Assembly: GCA_026686845.1 (NCBI GenBank)
Contig: JAIVEN010000028.1
Span: 1,193,001 to 1,257,000, forward strand
DNA length: 64,000 nt
Direction of reading: 5' to 3'
Source of the DNA: Adenanthera pavonina
Lineage: Eukaryota; Streptophyta; Magnoliopsida; Fabales; Fabaceae
Position 1 is the first letter of the stretch. The number at the start of each line of letters is the position of its first letter. The translations under genes and the position numbers were made by a program. Below, piece by piece: positions 24,801 through 35,829 of this stretch. A model generated the notes under the pieces. It did not search any database, was not told the DNA's origin, and saw nothing but the letters and a program-made list of their open reading frames with translations.

Positions 24801-27800
24801 TTTTTCTTGGACCCTCTGTGAGTAGGAGTCTTCATTTCCTTTTCTCTGTCGTTTTTGGGAAGACTTCTTATCGTCTTACTACATAAGTCTTTTCCTTTTC
24901 TTAATTTCTGAAGGAGAAAAAATAGGAAAAGACAGAGAGATGAGGGAGAGAAAAGAAAGGTAAAGACACTATACCTGGCAATATCCAAGGCAAAGCTGAT
25001 AGCTGTTGAAGGACTAAGTGCACCTTTTTCCTTGAGATATTGATGAAGATCACCCTGCATATTACAAAACAATAATTTTGTAGAGATCCCTTCCCAAGCA
25101 ACAGCTTATTGTACAGAAGCTACATGCTGAATGCCAAATTTGAAGCAGATACATGCATTCACATACCCCTCTTAGATACTCAGTAATTAACAAAAGAGGC
25201 TTCTTTTCAGTTACAGCTCCAAGGAACTGGACTATATTAGGGTGTCGAACCTTCACTAGCAAATTAACCTCATGCCTGAAGTCCTGGCTGTATTAAAAAT
25301 TAAACCCACCCAAAAAAATAGAGGATAAGTGATTGCCACATATGACATCGCAGAAAAATCCAGGACAGAGGAAACAGTTTATTGCTCCAAAAGTTTCAGC
25401 TTAATAACAGTGTGTCTCTATCTCCCCTACGATACAATGAATTAAGAATTGATTATTGATTATTTTTCCTTAAAAGGAGAGTAGGTTACAATAGGATAAG
25501 TACTACCAGTAAAAGCAGATAAGTTGCTTCTTCGAATGGGTCTTCATAGACTTGAAAAGAAAGAAGAATGGAACTTACATCACCAATTTATCATCTGAGA
25601 GAGATGGAAGAATGCGTTTGACAGCAACTGGCGTTCCACGCCAATGAGCTTTCAAAATTTCACCAAAAGATCCCTGCAGAAAACATACAGAACCAACAAG
25701 ACCATATTTCACAAACAAATGTTCATCAATAGCTTAAATGTAAAGTGCAAGCATAAAGATAATACTAGGAAGGCAAAATACAAGAGCACGAGCAGCAAAC
25801 ACTAAAAAAATCATAAACGGCTCTGTTTCTTTTATCAATCATAAATAATCGTCAACACTAAATTATTGCTGTCTGATGATCACCACATAATGAAAAATCA
25901 ATAGAAAGACAGCCAAAAATTAAAGTTACTTCAAATAGCCAAATTTAAAATATGACTATAACATGCAGCATTAGCTCCTAAAGCATAATATGGTTAATAT
26001 CTTAGAATAATATAAGAAGCAAAAAAAAAGCTTTGACACAATCAAACAGTTTACAAATCCAGTATATATGGTCAAAATTTCCTTATTGATCAGCATGATC
26101 ATTACACAGTTCAATGTCACAGACATAAAAAATGGAAAAGGCACCTTTCCAATACGAACAGAACTAGAGAAGTCCAGCTCAGAAGGGTCTATTTCCCAAT
26201 CACACTTGTTAGGCAATGGAGGAAGGACAGGCTTTGGTTCAAAATGGCTTCCACTTTGGCCCTGTGTCATCAATTATTAGAATCAGAGACCCACCAAAAA
26301 AAATAAAAGCGACAAATCCATCAATAGAAGAAGGTTCTGTATTAAGTTATTAAGATTTCTAAAGATCAAGCTACCAAGTAAATAATTGAAATTAAAAGTT
26401 ATACATTATTAAGCAAATTAAACAAATGAATTAGCAGGCTGCGACTTATTGCCCACCTTGACCTTCTTAAATACACACAAGAGGAAAGAAAAAAGAAAAA
26501 TCTTAAAAACAGACTATCATGGCCAATATACAATTATCATATTCCACAACTACAGCCATGTTGTAACAACAAGGTTCCAATCATTCTGGAAGCAATGAGT
26601 TTAAGAGCAACTAAACATCCTTCTGTTGCATATACTTACAGGGTGGAATCAAAGTATATAATCTGAAAAGCTACCCATTAATTTTCAAAAAAGAAGATGT
26701 GGGGGATATATTAAGTATAAAATTCACAAGTGAACAGATAAAGAACAGAACATCAAAAAAGTTGTCCTATTATTTAAAGTAAACAATAGATTAAGTTCAT
26801 TTATCTGGTCAATTTGTCATTGTCTCCTAACATTGTAATCATGAATATTAAATATGACAAAACATGTTATTCTTATCTGGCATTCACGGTCAAAGCAAAA
26901 ATTCCAGTTCAGCATCAAACTTGTTTATACTCAAAGGTTTGAGATTGGACCACAATTGTTCAGATGTGGGAAAAGAGTTGTTCCATTTCTTTTCATTATA
27001 TTTTACCTCTGTTAGTTTCCTTTTTTCCCAAAGTAACCTAAACTTCTCACTTCCCTTGAGATGTAAACCCTCTTTATCACCTCGGGAGGGGGAAGAGGAA
27101 AAAGTCAAATTTTTAGGATTCCCTGCGATAAACTATGAAAGTAAGAAATTTTTGGACAGTGTTGCTCACTACAAAATCTTTTGATGACCCCCTACTCAAA
27201 TAAAATCCCTCATTTTCTCCTGTTTATATAGGTAGTAAGAAGGAGAAATCAAGACAAGAAAACTTATGATTTACTACTTCGATAATTTCATAAGAAGTTG
27301 TGAAATAGGGATGAGGCTTATCAACCAATAAGTAGAAGCAATACATAAATATGTGTGTGCGTGCGTGTGTGTAAAATATCACCCTGCAAAATTAGCACAT
27401 GCAAAAATAATGACTTGACAAGACAAAAAGATAACAAAATGAATAGCCACTCGCGCAGCGGCCATACCAACTGCTGGCCCGAACTGCAAGTTGAAAAGGG
27501 TATTTTGGAGCAGCAGTAGAAAGTGCATTTTCAAAGACACCATGCTGATAAATAGTAATTGAACAAAATAACATTCAAAAGTATTAATGAACAAAGCAGG
27601 AGTGGGGGAAAAAACCCAAGGTCCTTTTCTAAGAGAAGGAAAGAGAAGCCATGAACTTACAAAAGACAAGCCCCCACGAGATTTCAAAAGCTCCACCATG
27701 GCAAGCGTTTGTGCGCCTTCTGCATCAGCTAGAGGCTGTCGGGGGAAAAATCCATGTTAGAGACATTCATACAGTTCAGAAATCTTAATAACCCAAAAAG

Positions 27801-28139
27801 AATGGAGTTTTGTGTCTCAATTGGAAAGAAAGGGAATACAGTGTTTTTCCAGCGATCCTGTGCATTGACATCGGCACCATATTCAAGCAAGCACTTAGCA
27901 ACATCAACCCAGCCATGGATAGAAGCCACGTGAAGCGGAGTGCGACTGTCATAATCTCTGGCGCTCACCAGCGAAGGATCCTCCTGCAGAAGCTTGCGCA
28001 CAGCAGCGGCGTCGTTTTGATGGGCATGCCACAGGATCAACGAGGTGCGATTCACTCTGGCCTTCTCTTTCTGCTTGTCAGGCGCCAACGAGCAGCCACC
28101 GGACGAATCGGCGCTCGAGGCGGAGTTGTCGGAACTCAT
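21897..28139 (-). CDS. VIK: VIK-type ankyrin-repeat Ser/Thr protein kinase (integrin-linked-kinase-like, Raf-like MAPKKK group)
   Basis: Eleven exons in transcript order: 28139-27840, 27735-27661, 26261-26145, 25673-25579, 25287-25167, 25054-24975, 23404-23345, 23114-22993, 22896-22811, 22726-22611, 22023-21897. They total 1299 nt, 432 aa, all in phase. Two ankyrin repeats lie at about 30-97 and a linker holds the SHFEPKPV stretch. The kinase domain has the glycine loop GKGSFGE (163-169), catalytic Lys 183 (AVKR), HRDLKPRN (277-284), DFG (299-301) and APE (328-330). All catalytic residues are present. The sequence follows Arabidopsis VH1-INTERACTING KINASE (438 aa) almost end to end. In Arabidopsis VIK works with the receptor VH1/BRL2 in leaf vein signalling and phosphorylates the vacuolar sugar transporter TMT1. 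Intron 7 has a GC donor (CCGAG|GCAAG at 23345/23344). Intron 6 is long (23405-24974). Confidence 0.95.
23405..24974 (-). other. Long intron 6 of the kinase gene
   Basis: At 1.57 kb it is the longest intron of this gene. It holds a run of ten G at about 23781-23790 beside purine-rich sequence, and open frames on both strands that I do not recognise. No transposon ends were identified. Confidence 0.6.
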
Positions 28140-28560
28140 CGCCTGGACGGAGGGATCTGATGGATCCAGCTTGCCGCGAGTGTGTGGGAGTATCGATGAA
28201 TCAGAATTGAGGAAAAAACGCTAGTTATTACGGTTAATTTGTTGGATTTTGTGGCTACTTTTTTGGGAATATGGAATTGGATTGACTTTTATATGATTAT
28301 CTTGGGAGTCAAAGAAGATGGTAAGGAGAGAGAAAAGGTGGGGACTCTAGTTTCCTTACGTGTCAACTGTGAAGAGGTTGGCCTTTGTATCCGTAGTACA
28401 CTTTTTAATTACCAGACAGACTTCAGATTATAGCACATATACTGTGAATATGAAGTGCGAACTGTGAAGCATTTTTTTTTTTACTTGTGCTTTTTTTATT
28501 CACTTGTTTGGGAAGGTAAGGCCTATACACTTCGAAATTTTCTTTTCTTCAAACCCCTTA
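28140..28560. other. 5' UTR and promoter region of the kinase gene
   Basis: The leader of the minus-strand kinase gene starts just above 28139. No clear TATA box or other gene was seen up to the MITE at 28561. Confidence 0.4.
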
Positions 28561-28819
28561 CTCATCCTTAATATAAAATTTTTTTAATCAAATTACATAA
28601 ATTAAAAATTAAAATTAAAATTAATTAATTATTTCAATTTTTTTAAAAATCTCAATATTTTTTTTAAACTATCCTTATTTAATATTTCTATCTTTCTCTT
28701 TAAATACATTAAATAAGGATATTTTTATAAAAATATATAATAAATACTACCTCATATATTATAAAAAGTCTTATATTTAAGATCATAATAAAAAACCTTA
28801 TGTATAAGACCGAAGATAA
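28561..28819. mobile_element. Stowaway-type MITE, copy 2 (degenerate)
   Basis: It runs from ctcatccttaatataaaat to tgtataagaccgaagataa, beside TA at 28559-28560. The interior follows copy 1 at 4892 (cttatttaatatttct, ttaaataaggatattt, aataaatactacctcatata). Confidence 0.75.
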
Positions 28820-29244
28820 TAACATTTAAAGTTTATTCAGAAATAAACTTGGAAAAATATTCATCTTATAAGTCAATAAATTTAACTAACTAATTTAATT
28901 TAATTGATTTTATTTATTTTTTTATCGTGCCCATACATTATGACTTTTGTAATGGTGGATAAAAAATTACTCTCTGTTTTTTTTAACTATCACATTTTAA
29001 GAAAAAAATTTATTTTTATTTGTGTACTACTTTTAAATTTTAAAATAACATTAATTACTAATTTTTCAATTATACTTTTATTTATTTTTTTAAAAGTTAA
29101 ACATAATATTAATTACTTTTTTTTACCTACTCATCTATTGAAAGGCATATTATAAAATTTTAAAAAAATTCTAACATATTAATTATATTTCTTAATATGT
29201 GTGCTAAGACCTTAAATGTCACATAAAAAGAAATGAAAGAAGTA
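28820..29244. other. AT-rich spacer
   Basis: Long A/T runs only; no gene or recognisable element was seen. Confidence 0.5.
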
Positions 29245-29815
29245 TGATCAGGGTTCAAAAAATCAGATAATCGGACTAAACTAATCAGTTCGACTGGTCA
29301 GACCAATCCTAGGTCAAGTCCATTCACATATCTCAATTGCCTGTTTTTAAAACTGAAAAAAAAAATCGGTTGAACTAATCCAATTTATTTTTGTTTTAAT
29401 TTTTAAATTTTTTAAAATTTTCTTAGTTTTTTTAAAAAAAATAGCAATATTTTTAGTACTAAACATTATTTTTTGTATAAATATTTTTCTTTCTATATTA
29501 TAATATTATATAAGAATTATTATAATATATAATTATTATTAATAATAAATTTACTTAACAAATAATATAAAAGTAGAATATTAATTGACTAATTTTGAAT
29601 TTAAAATATAATTATAGATAAATATTAATTTATTTAAATTTTAATATTAGATTGTGAAATTTATTAATAATATTTTTTTTACATAATACATAAAATTAAA
29701 AAAATTATTAAATTTATTGCTACCAGTTTAATTCCGATTAAACTACGATTGAATCATTAAACCTTGAACCAGTGTATTAATTGATTCAATATCTAGTCCA
29801 ATTTTTTGAACATTG
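29245..29815. mobile_element. Non-autonomous transposon with inverted ends (about 570 bp)
   Basis: The left end contains gggttcaaaaaatcag and then tcagttcgactggtcagacc. The right end read backwards gives tgttcaaaaaattgg and then caattaatacactggttcaa. The AT-rich middle has no coding capacity. It is the same family as 18083-18990 and the fragment at 34080-34470. Confidence 0.55.
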
Positions 29816-30170
29816 AATATGACAATTGTAACAAATTTTTTGGAACTAGTCCAGATTATTCCCTCAATTTCAAGGGTTCAACATATAAAAAATATAATTA
29901 ATATACCAACAAGATCTTAACACAATTGATGTTCACCTAAAAGACATATAATTAATAGGTTAAAATTTAAAAAAAAATTTAATATGCCCTTCAATAAATA
30001 GATGGGTAAAAAATATTAATTTAATATTTTTTTAACTTTTAGTAAAATGACATATAGTGGTATAATTGAAAAAAAAAATATTTAATATTGTCTTGGAATT
30101 TGAAAATAATGGATAAATTGGAACAAAATTTTCCACAAAAGTAATCCAAAATATATGTTATTTTTGAAAG

Positions 30171-33100
30171 TGTAGTTGGAATACCCAAGAGGTGGTGAAT
30201 TGGGCTTTTGAAATCTTTCTACACAAATAGAAAAACGAAAGAAACAGTTCAAGAACACCAAAACAGAGTAATAAACTGACATTGAAAAGAGCTAGGAAGA
30301 AGAGAATCAAACACAAGTTTTTATCCTAATTCAGCTTATCCACTTAACTTACGTCCAATCTCAATTCTTAAATCATCATTTGAGATTTCTCCACTATCTT
30401 GTGAGATTTAATTTACCACATTACAATCAAGTTCTCTCACTAAAACTTGAAAAGCCACTCTATGCTCCCTTATAATCAGTGTTTACAATCAATCGCTTAG
30501 TATTTTCCCACACTAAATTATCTACCCAAAAGTAGTAAGAAGATTTAGCAAGATAATCTCCTCAAAAGAGTGGATATAAAACAATGAAAAAATCTTTTTC
30601 TCTCTAGAAAGCGGGTAAGTAAAGCTTTAATGAGAGTGTAAAGATAAAATTTTAATGATTCAATAACAAATCGACTTAATAATACTTAATACTTTTATCT
30701 ACCAACTTAAATAAGGTCATGTATATAAATTTTTATCAAATCTAGCTGTTAGAAATGAGAACTAACTGTTACAAGTGAGTAGCAATGTTAATTTGCCACA
30801 TTTAATACATTGTCAAAAATTAGTCAACAAATCATGCAGGTTAGTGTTACAAATCTCAACTAAATGTTAGACACATTTTATAACATTGGATCAGGTTAGT
30901 CGATAAATTTAGGGGGTTAGTTGACTATTGAGAGAGCTAAGGCAAATGAGTGAGAATTGTACAAAGGAATTTTCATGAAAACATATAAAATTAGTTGACA
31001 AAGCTTCAAGACTTAGATTACTCAAAAAGTTTTCCTCAGAGGTTAGAAGGCAAACATTCATATGATGTTATACCTTAATCCACTAAAGTGTATATTTGGA
31101 TTAACTTTTCTATAATTAATTATGAGAATAATTGATTATAGGGATAAGCAATTATGTTAAAAGTTATTTATGTTTAGATTTTTTAGCTGAGAAGTGATTT
31201 TGAGAATATAAATGTATTTAAATTTTATGATTTAAGTGATTATTGGATAGATAATGAAAATGAGTAGTAAAATAAGTGATTAGTGGATCTATAAGTAATT
31301 ATGATAAGTAAAAAAAATCATTTTCTTTCATAATCACTTAAAATTTGTATAATTGATTATTTTAATGTGTGGTGTATTTGTCAACTTTTAAAAATAAGTA
31401 ATTATTTTCTTCCATAATTACTAATCGGGACCCTGTAAGTATACAATGTCGATCGTAGTAATAAAAAGTACAAAGTATTTCAGAGCCGAACATAAGGAAG
31501 GTTGTGAAATCTATTAGTCCACAATTTTTAATCCAAAAAACAATTAACAATTTGAATGAGAAAATTGATAATCAAAAGAAAGCAAATAATTAAACTGTAG
31601 GTTGATTCAGTTATTAAAAATGTCAAGGGATTATGGTTCACCTAGTAGAATAACTCAAATTACTTTTTTTATTAAACTCTATACAATTAGAGTAACAATT
31701 GTTTCTTTTATATCCTAATTACCTCTCAGTGTAATAGTCCTTGTTTAATTAGAGTTGAATTCACTTTTGTGCAACTCACTCCTCTAACCAAACCATGAAG
31801 CTGCAATCAAATCACCACAGATTTCTATATCTATTTCTAGTCTAGTTATCTACATTTGTTATCCTGAGTCTAGACTTACTCTTCTCCTTTCAGCACTTGA
31901 AGTTTGCACACAAATTAGATTCTATGGTAGCCAATCACAAAATCAATATCCAAATAAGGAAGACAAATATAATTATAAAGATTTAATTAGATACACAAAA
32001 AAATTCCAAAGTCATAATCAAAATCATCAGATGAGTTAATCTCAATCAGGCAACATCCCTACCCTTGACTAGAAATTTAGCAATCTATAAAACTAATCAT
32101 CTTAACAAAGTTCAATTCTCAAATCATAAACAAATAAAACTAAAGATAAAAGTAGAAGAAAGGAAACTCGAAGATTGCTCCAGAACTCTCTTAATTTCTT
32201 GCTTCTTTTGTCTCCCAATCTCTTCTAGTTGCTCCGAAAGCGTTAGAATTATGTTTTTTAGCTTCCAGATGTGCGACTAAACTCCCTTTCTGTTTCTACT
32301 GTGCCTCTTTGTATATAGAAGGTCTAGAAGCTCATAAAAACCTAATAAATCATTAAAACACATAAACTTTAATTTTGCCTCTCGAATGGAGCTAGCATTG
32401 ATTCAATATGATTTTCCTTCACCCGACACCGGCTGAGATTTATCTTCCCTCTCAAGCTGTGAGGCCACCCGACGCTGGGTGGATTCTTTCTTTGAGGATT
32501 TGGCGTCGGGTGCTACCATGATTTTTCTGCTCCTTCGCCTCCTCATCCGGTCGTGGGTAAGGAATTTAGTGGGGACTAGATGGCTTTGTATATCAGCATT
32601 TTTCTCCTTCTTTTGAGCTCTAAGTAGCTCAAAAATCCTTATAAATATTCTTCTGATACAAATATACTCAAATTATGTAGAATCATACAAAAAAGTATCA
32701 AATTACAATATTTTGGGATGAAAATAGATATAAAATGTGAATATTTTATAGGTGTAAAATAGACGCATCAATTACTTATCACTTGAATTCAAATAGGTCC
32801 TAAACTTCAAAAACACAACTCTTGGTTCTCTAGAAAATAGAGTTAGTCAACAAATTAAGGTTAGACAACAAAGATACCTTTTTAGAAAAAGTGTTGCTCT
32901 TGAGTTGGCCAGGTTAGAGGACAAATCTCAGGGGTTAGTCAACTATCATACTTTGACAGAGAGACAATCCTTTCTAAAACTTAGCATTTTCTTTCTAACC
33001 TATCATTCTTAGTCCACTAATATCTTTCCCAAAGGCAACAATATTAGTAGACAGAGGAGGTTAGTCGACAAACTTATAAGCTTAGTCCACTAAACTTATC

Positions 33101-33230
33101 TTTTGATAGAAAAACATTTTGAAAATCTTTGAATACTCACTTTAATGCATAAATAATTCGACTTAAGAATAGTAATAAGAAGAGTTAAGTAAAATTAAAA
33201 TACTAACTACCACTTTAGCTTATCAAATAA
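30171..33230 (-). mobile_element. Copia-type LTR, minus orientation, split by an insertion
   Basis: On the minus strand the 3' end reads cccaattcaccacctcttgggtattccaactaca, the hallmark of copia LTR ends, at about 30171-30207. A TATA-like stretch (tatatacatgacc) lies near 30718-30733. The U3 side (30760-31075 and 32800-33110) is filled with repeated words of the form ttagtcgactaa / ttagtcaacaaa. It is interrupted at about 31085-32790 by other mobile sequence. No gag-pol is visible, so it is a solo or relic LTR. The exact 5' end is unknown. Confidence 0.6.
31085..32790 (-). mobile_element. Nested insertion of mobile sequence inside the LTR
   Basis: The outer rim (31085-31420 and about 32768-32800) has MITE-like sequence whose ends, gtatatttggattaac and the complement gtttaggacctatttgaat, are roughly inverted. 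Inside lies about 1.35 kb (31425-32767). Read on the minus strand it starts tgatgcgtctattttacacc, resembling the ends of large plant non-coding retroelements, and it includes an inverted-repeat cluster of cacccgacgc words at 32418-32515. There is no coding capacity. The layering is inferred. Confidence 0.4.
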
Positions 33231-33344
33231 TAAAATAACAATCAAATCAACTTTATCCACTATGATAGACTTTTCTTCACTTGGTCAATTTCTTTTCTCC
33301 ATTGATATATTCCTCATGCTCTAGGTATTTTGTAATTCATTAAA

Positions 33345-33714
33345 ATCTTCATTTATCTAATAATTTTTAATTATTTCACGTATATTAAGAAAAAAAAGTT
33401 TAACCATTTAATTTGTTAAAAAAATTCCAATACTTTTCCTGTCCTTATTAATTATATTTCTCATATAATTTATCTCTCTAAGTGTAGGCATTTGGTCCAA
33501 TGGTATGATTCTCGCTTAGGCCGATTGCATTTAGTATGATAAGGTTAATGATGCAGTTATTATTGTTGTATCCTTTATCTCTCTCTAATTAATTGCAAAT
33601 TAGGGGTATAAATGGAAAAAAAATTAATATACCACACAATTTCTCAAAAGTACTTATATTTTGGATTAATACATCACATCCAAAATTGACTTATATTTTG
33701 ATCAGGAAGTAGTA
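33345..33714. mobile_element. Stowaway-like MITE, second family, interrupted
   Basis: It follows the MITE at 18437-18710: tatattaagaaa near 33381, catttaatttgttaaaaaaattcc near 33405, and the end gacttatattttgatcaggaag. A 94-bp insertion (33480-33573) splits it. The left edge is approximate. Confidence 0.6.
33480..33573 (+). mobile_element. tRNA-Pro-headed SINE-like insertion (94 bp)
   Basis: It is flanked by an 11-bp perfect direct repeat, tttatctctct, at 33469-33479 and 33574-33584. Bases 33486-33520 match the 5' half of plant tRNA-Pro up to the AGG anticodon, including box A (tggtccaatgg). There is no box B and no 3' half. The rest ends T-rich (ttattattgttgtatcc). The flanking repeat and the tRNA head point to a retroposed piece. 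A full SINE family could not be confirmed. Confidence 0.6.
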
Positions 33715-34080
33715 TTTGTCTAACAATGTGTTAATGCACATGGAATTACTTAAAGTTTAATTACGCTTTAGCTATTAATGCATTGTTTTTGCTTTTAAGT
33801 AAATCACTAATTTAATCCATAAAAGTCATGATTGGGGTACGAAATTTCTTAAGATGGATACGAAGATCTGGCAATTGAGTCAAGAAGGCAAGTCAATTCG
33901 GGTAGAGCATCCATGGATGAAACTTGCATGAAAGAAGTTTTGTTATTTTGACAGGCTCATACATAGTTGGGGCTTAAAAAATCCTTGTACTAACCTTTTT
34001 TTTTTTAAATGAACCTTGTATTCACTATTTTCTTTATTTTTTTCACAAGTACGAGATGCAGAGTATTAAAAGTTAATGTG
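33715..34080. other. Spacer
   Basis: No gene or recognisable element was seen. Confidence 0.5.
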
Positions 34081-34468
34081 AACTAGCTGATTCAACCGAT
34101 TGAACTGGTAATTAGTGCCAAGTTTGATTCGGATAACGCTGAGAACAAAAAAGAATCGATATAAACTGGTAATGAACCAACAAAGAACCATTTATAATTT
34201 TTTTTTAGTTTTTAAAATAAAATAACATTATTTTTAATAATAAATAATATTATTTTTATATAAAGTTTTTTTCTCATATTTTAATATTGTATAAGTATTA
34301 TTATAATACATAATTATTAATAATGATACATACATTTAACAGATAATATGAAAATAGAATATTAATTAACTATTTCAAGTTCAAACTTATTAATAATGTT
34401 TTTTAATAATATATAACATATAAAATTAAAAAATTATTAATTTTACTACTATTGATTTAATTAGATTT
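34080..34468. mobile_element. Truncated copy of the 'gttcgaac'-ended transposon family
   Basis: Its left part (ctgattcaaccgattgaactgg) and AT-rich middle resemble the element at 29245-29815. It breaks off into LINE sequence at about 34465. Confidence 0.4.
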
Positions 34469-34990
34469 CAAAGATTATATCTCTGCAGACGAACTCATTC
34501 TTAGCCTCTACTAATCAAGCAGAATTAATTCAGAAAATCCTCGCTGATTTTCGTCATGCCTCTGGACACAAGGTCAATAATGCCAAAACAAGAATATTCT
34601 TTTCTCGCAACTTGCCTCATCAGTCTGCTAATGCCATTTCGGAAATGTGGGGCTTCCCAAGAACAACAAACCTGGGCAAGTATTTGGGAGTTCCCGTTCT
34701 CCACAGTCAAGTAACTAAGGCCACCTATTCGTCTGGAAGATGACATCAGAATTTAATACCTTAATGGGAAGGAGTCTTCGGAAAAGTAGCCTAAATAAGC
34801 GAAGACGCATAAGTCATCACTATATGGTTTCTGATCTGTTGTTCAGAGAGAATGGCATAAATCTTGTGAACCTCACTGTGCCTTGAACATTTGGTCCATC
34901 CGAGTTAACCCTTCTTATCTCTTACGTGATATCTATTCTCAGACATTTTGTTCCTATTGTAAACCTCAATAAAACGACAAAAAAAAAAAT
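34469..34990 (+). pseudogene. LINE reverse-transcriptase fragment with a 3' poly(A) tract
   Basis: The frame read from about 34498 to 34743 gives a typical plant LINE stretch: KIFADFRHASG-like spacing (ILADFRHASGHKVN), KTRIFFSRN, and LGKYLGVPVLHS. A frameshift separates it from the active-site region just upstream, where ADE at about 34480 stands for the expected ADD. The reading frame ends in a stop at 34741-34743. Some 240 bp later comes aataaaacgac followed by ten A (34980-34989). Most of the element, including the endonuclease and the region after the palm, is missing. Confidence 0.75.
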
Positions 34991-35829
34991 TGGGGGAAAT
35001 AGATATTGTGCTTCTACCTAGAAATGTAATAAGAACTAATTGAAGATATTACAATAAAATAATTGATGAGCTTTCACTTAACATTTCAAAATTTTTGTTT
35101 AAAATTATACTTAAAATATTACTAGATCTTTTACGACCATATGTTCTACAGTTCAATCATTGCCCCTCATATTTTCTTAGCTAAGTTGTTCCCAAGGTAT
35201 AATGGACTCATGTTCTATCCACACATGACACATCAAGCCTAAAAGACTTATATGTGAGGTGACGTGTAGGGCATTATAATAAAAGTGTTTATTAATTTTT
35301 ACTTCACAGCTTAAGCTTAAACTTACATGTTAAAATGATCTAAAGAAATTACTTCACATTCAGAAAAAGTAAATGGCATAATACTTACTACGCCCTAATA
35401 ACCTGCTATAGCTCAGATATCTACGCCCCAAAAGCCTTCAACTTAGGTAATGCCCATCAATATATACACAGAAAAAGAAGGTTCACACATTCATCTTTTT
35501 ACATGACCAAAAAAAAGACATTGATGTTTCTACAAATTTGGTCTGCCCAGAATAAGAATTTGGAATTCATAAACTCCAGAAATGATAGCAAATAATGTAA
35601 AAAAAAAATTATAAATGTGAAAATAAGTCCTCAGTCCCGGCATCTGGTCACCCAGTTCCAGAGGAAATATGATTAAGAGCATAACAGCAAGCTTTAATGA
35701 ATAAACAACAAACACAGCAACGATGGAGAAACAACTGGGGAGATATGACAAAGCATGACGGATTGGATCCTATATACAACATAACATAAAAGATTGCCCA
35801 TATTCCAACTATCTTCAGTGTAATGGCCA
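34991..35829. other. Spacer and 3' UTR of the SNARE gene
   Basis: The right part, read on the minus strand below 35830, is probably the 3' UTR of the SNARE gene. No other gene was seen. Confidence 0.5.

Noticed and set aside
24435..25100. Open frames on both strands within intron 6 and around exon 6 of the kinase
   Set aside because: They partly shadow exon 6 (24975-25054) and otherwise have no similarity I recognise.
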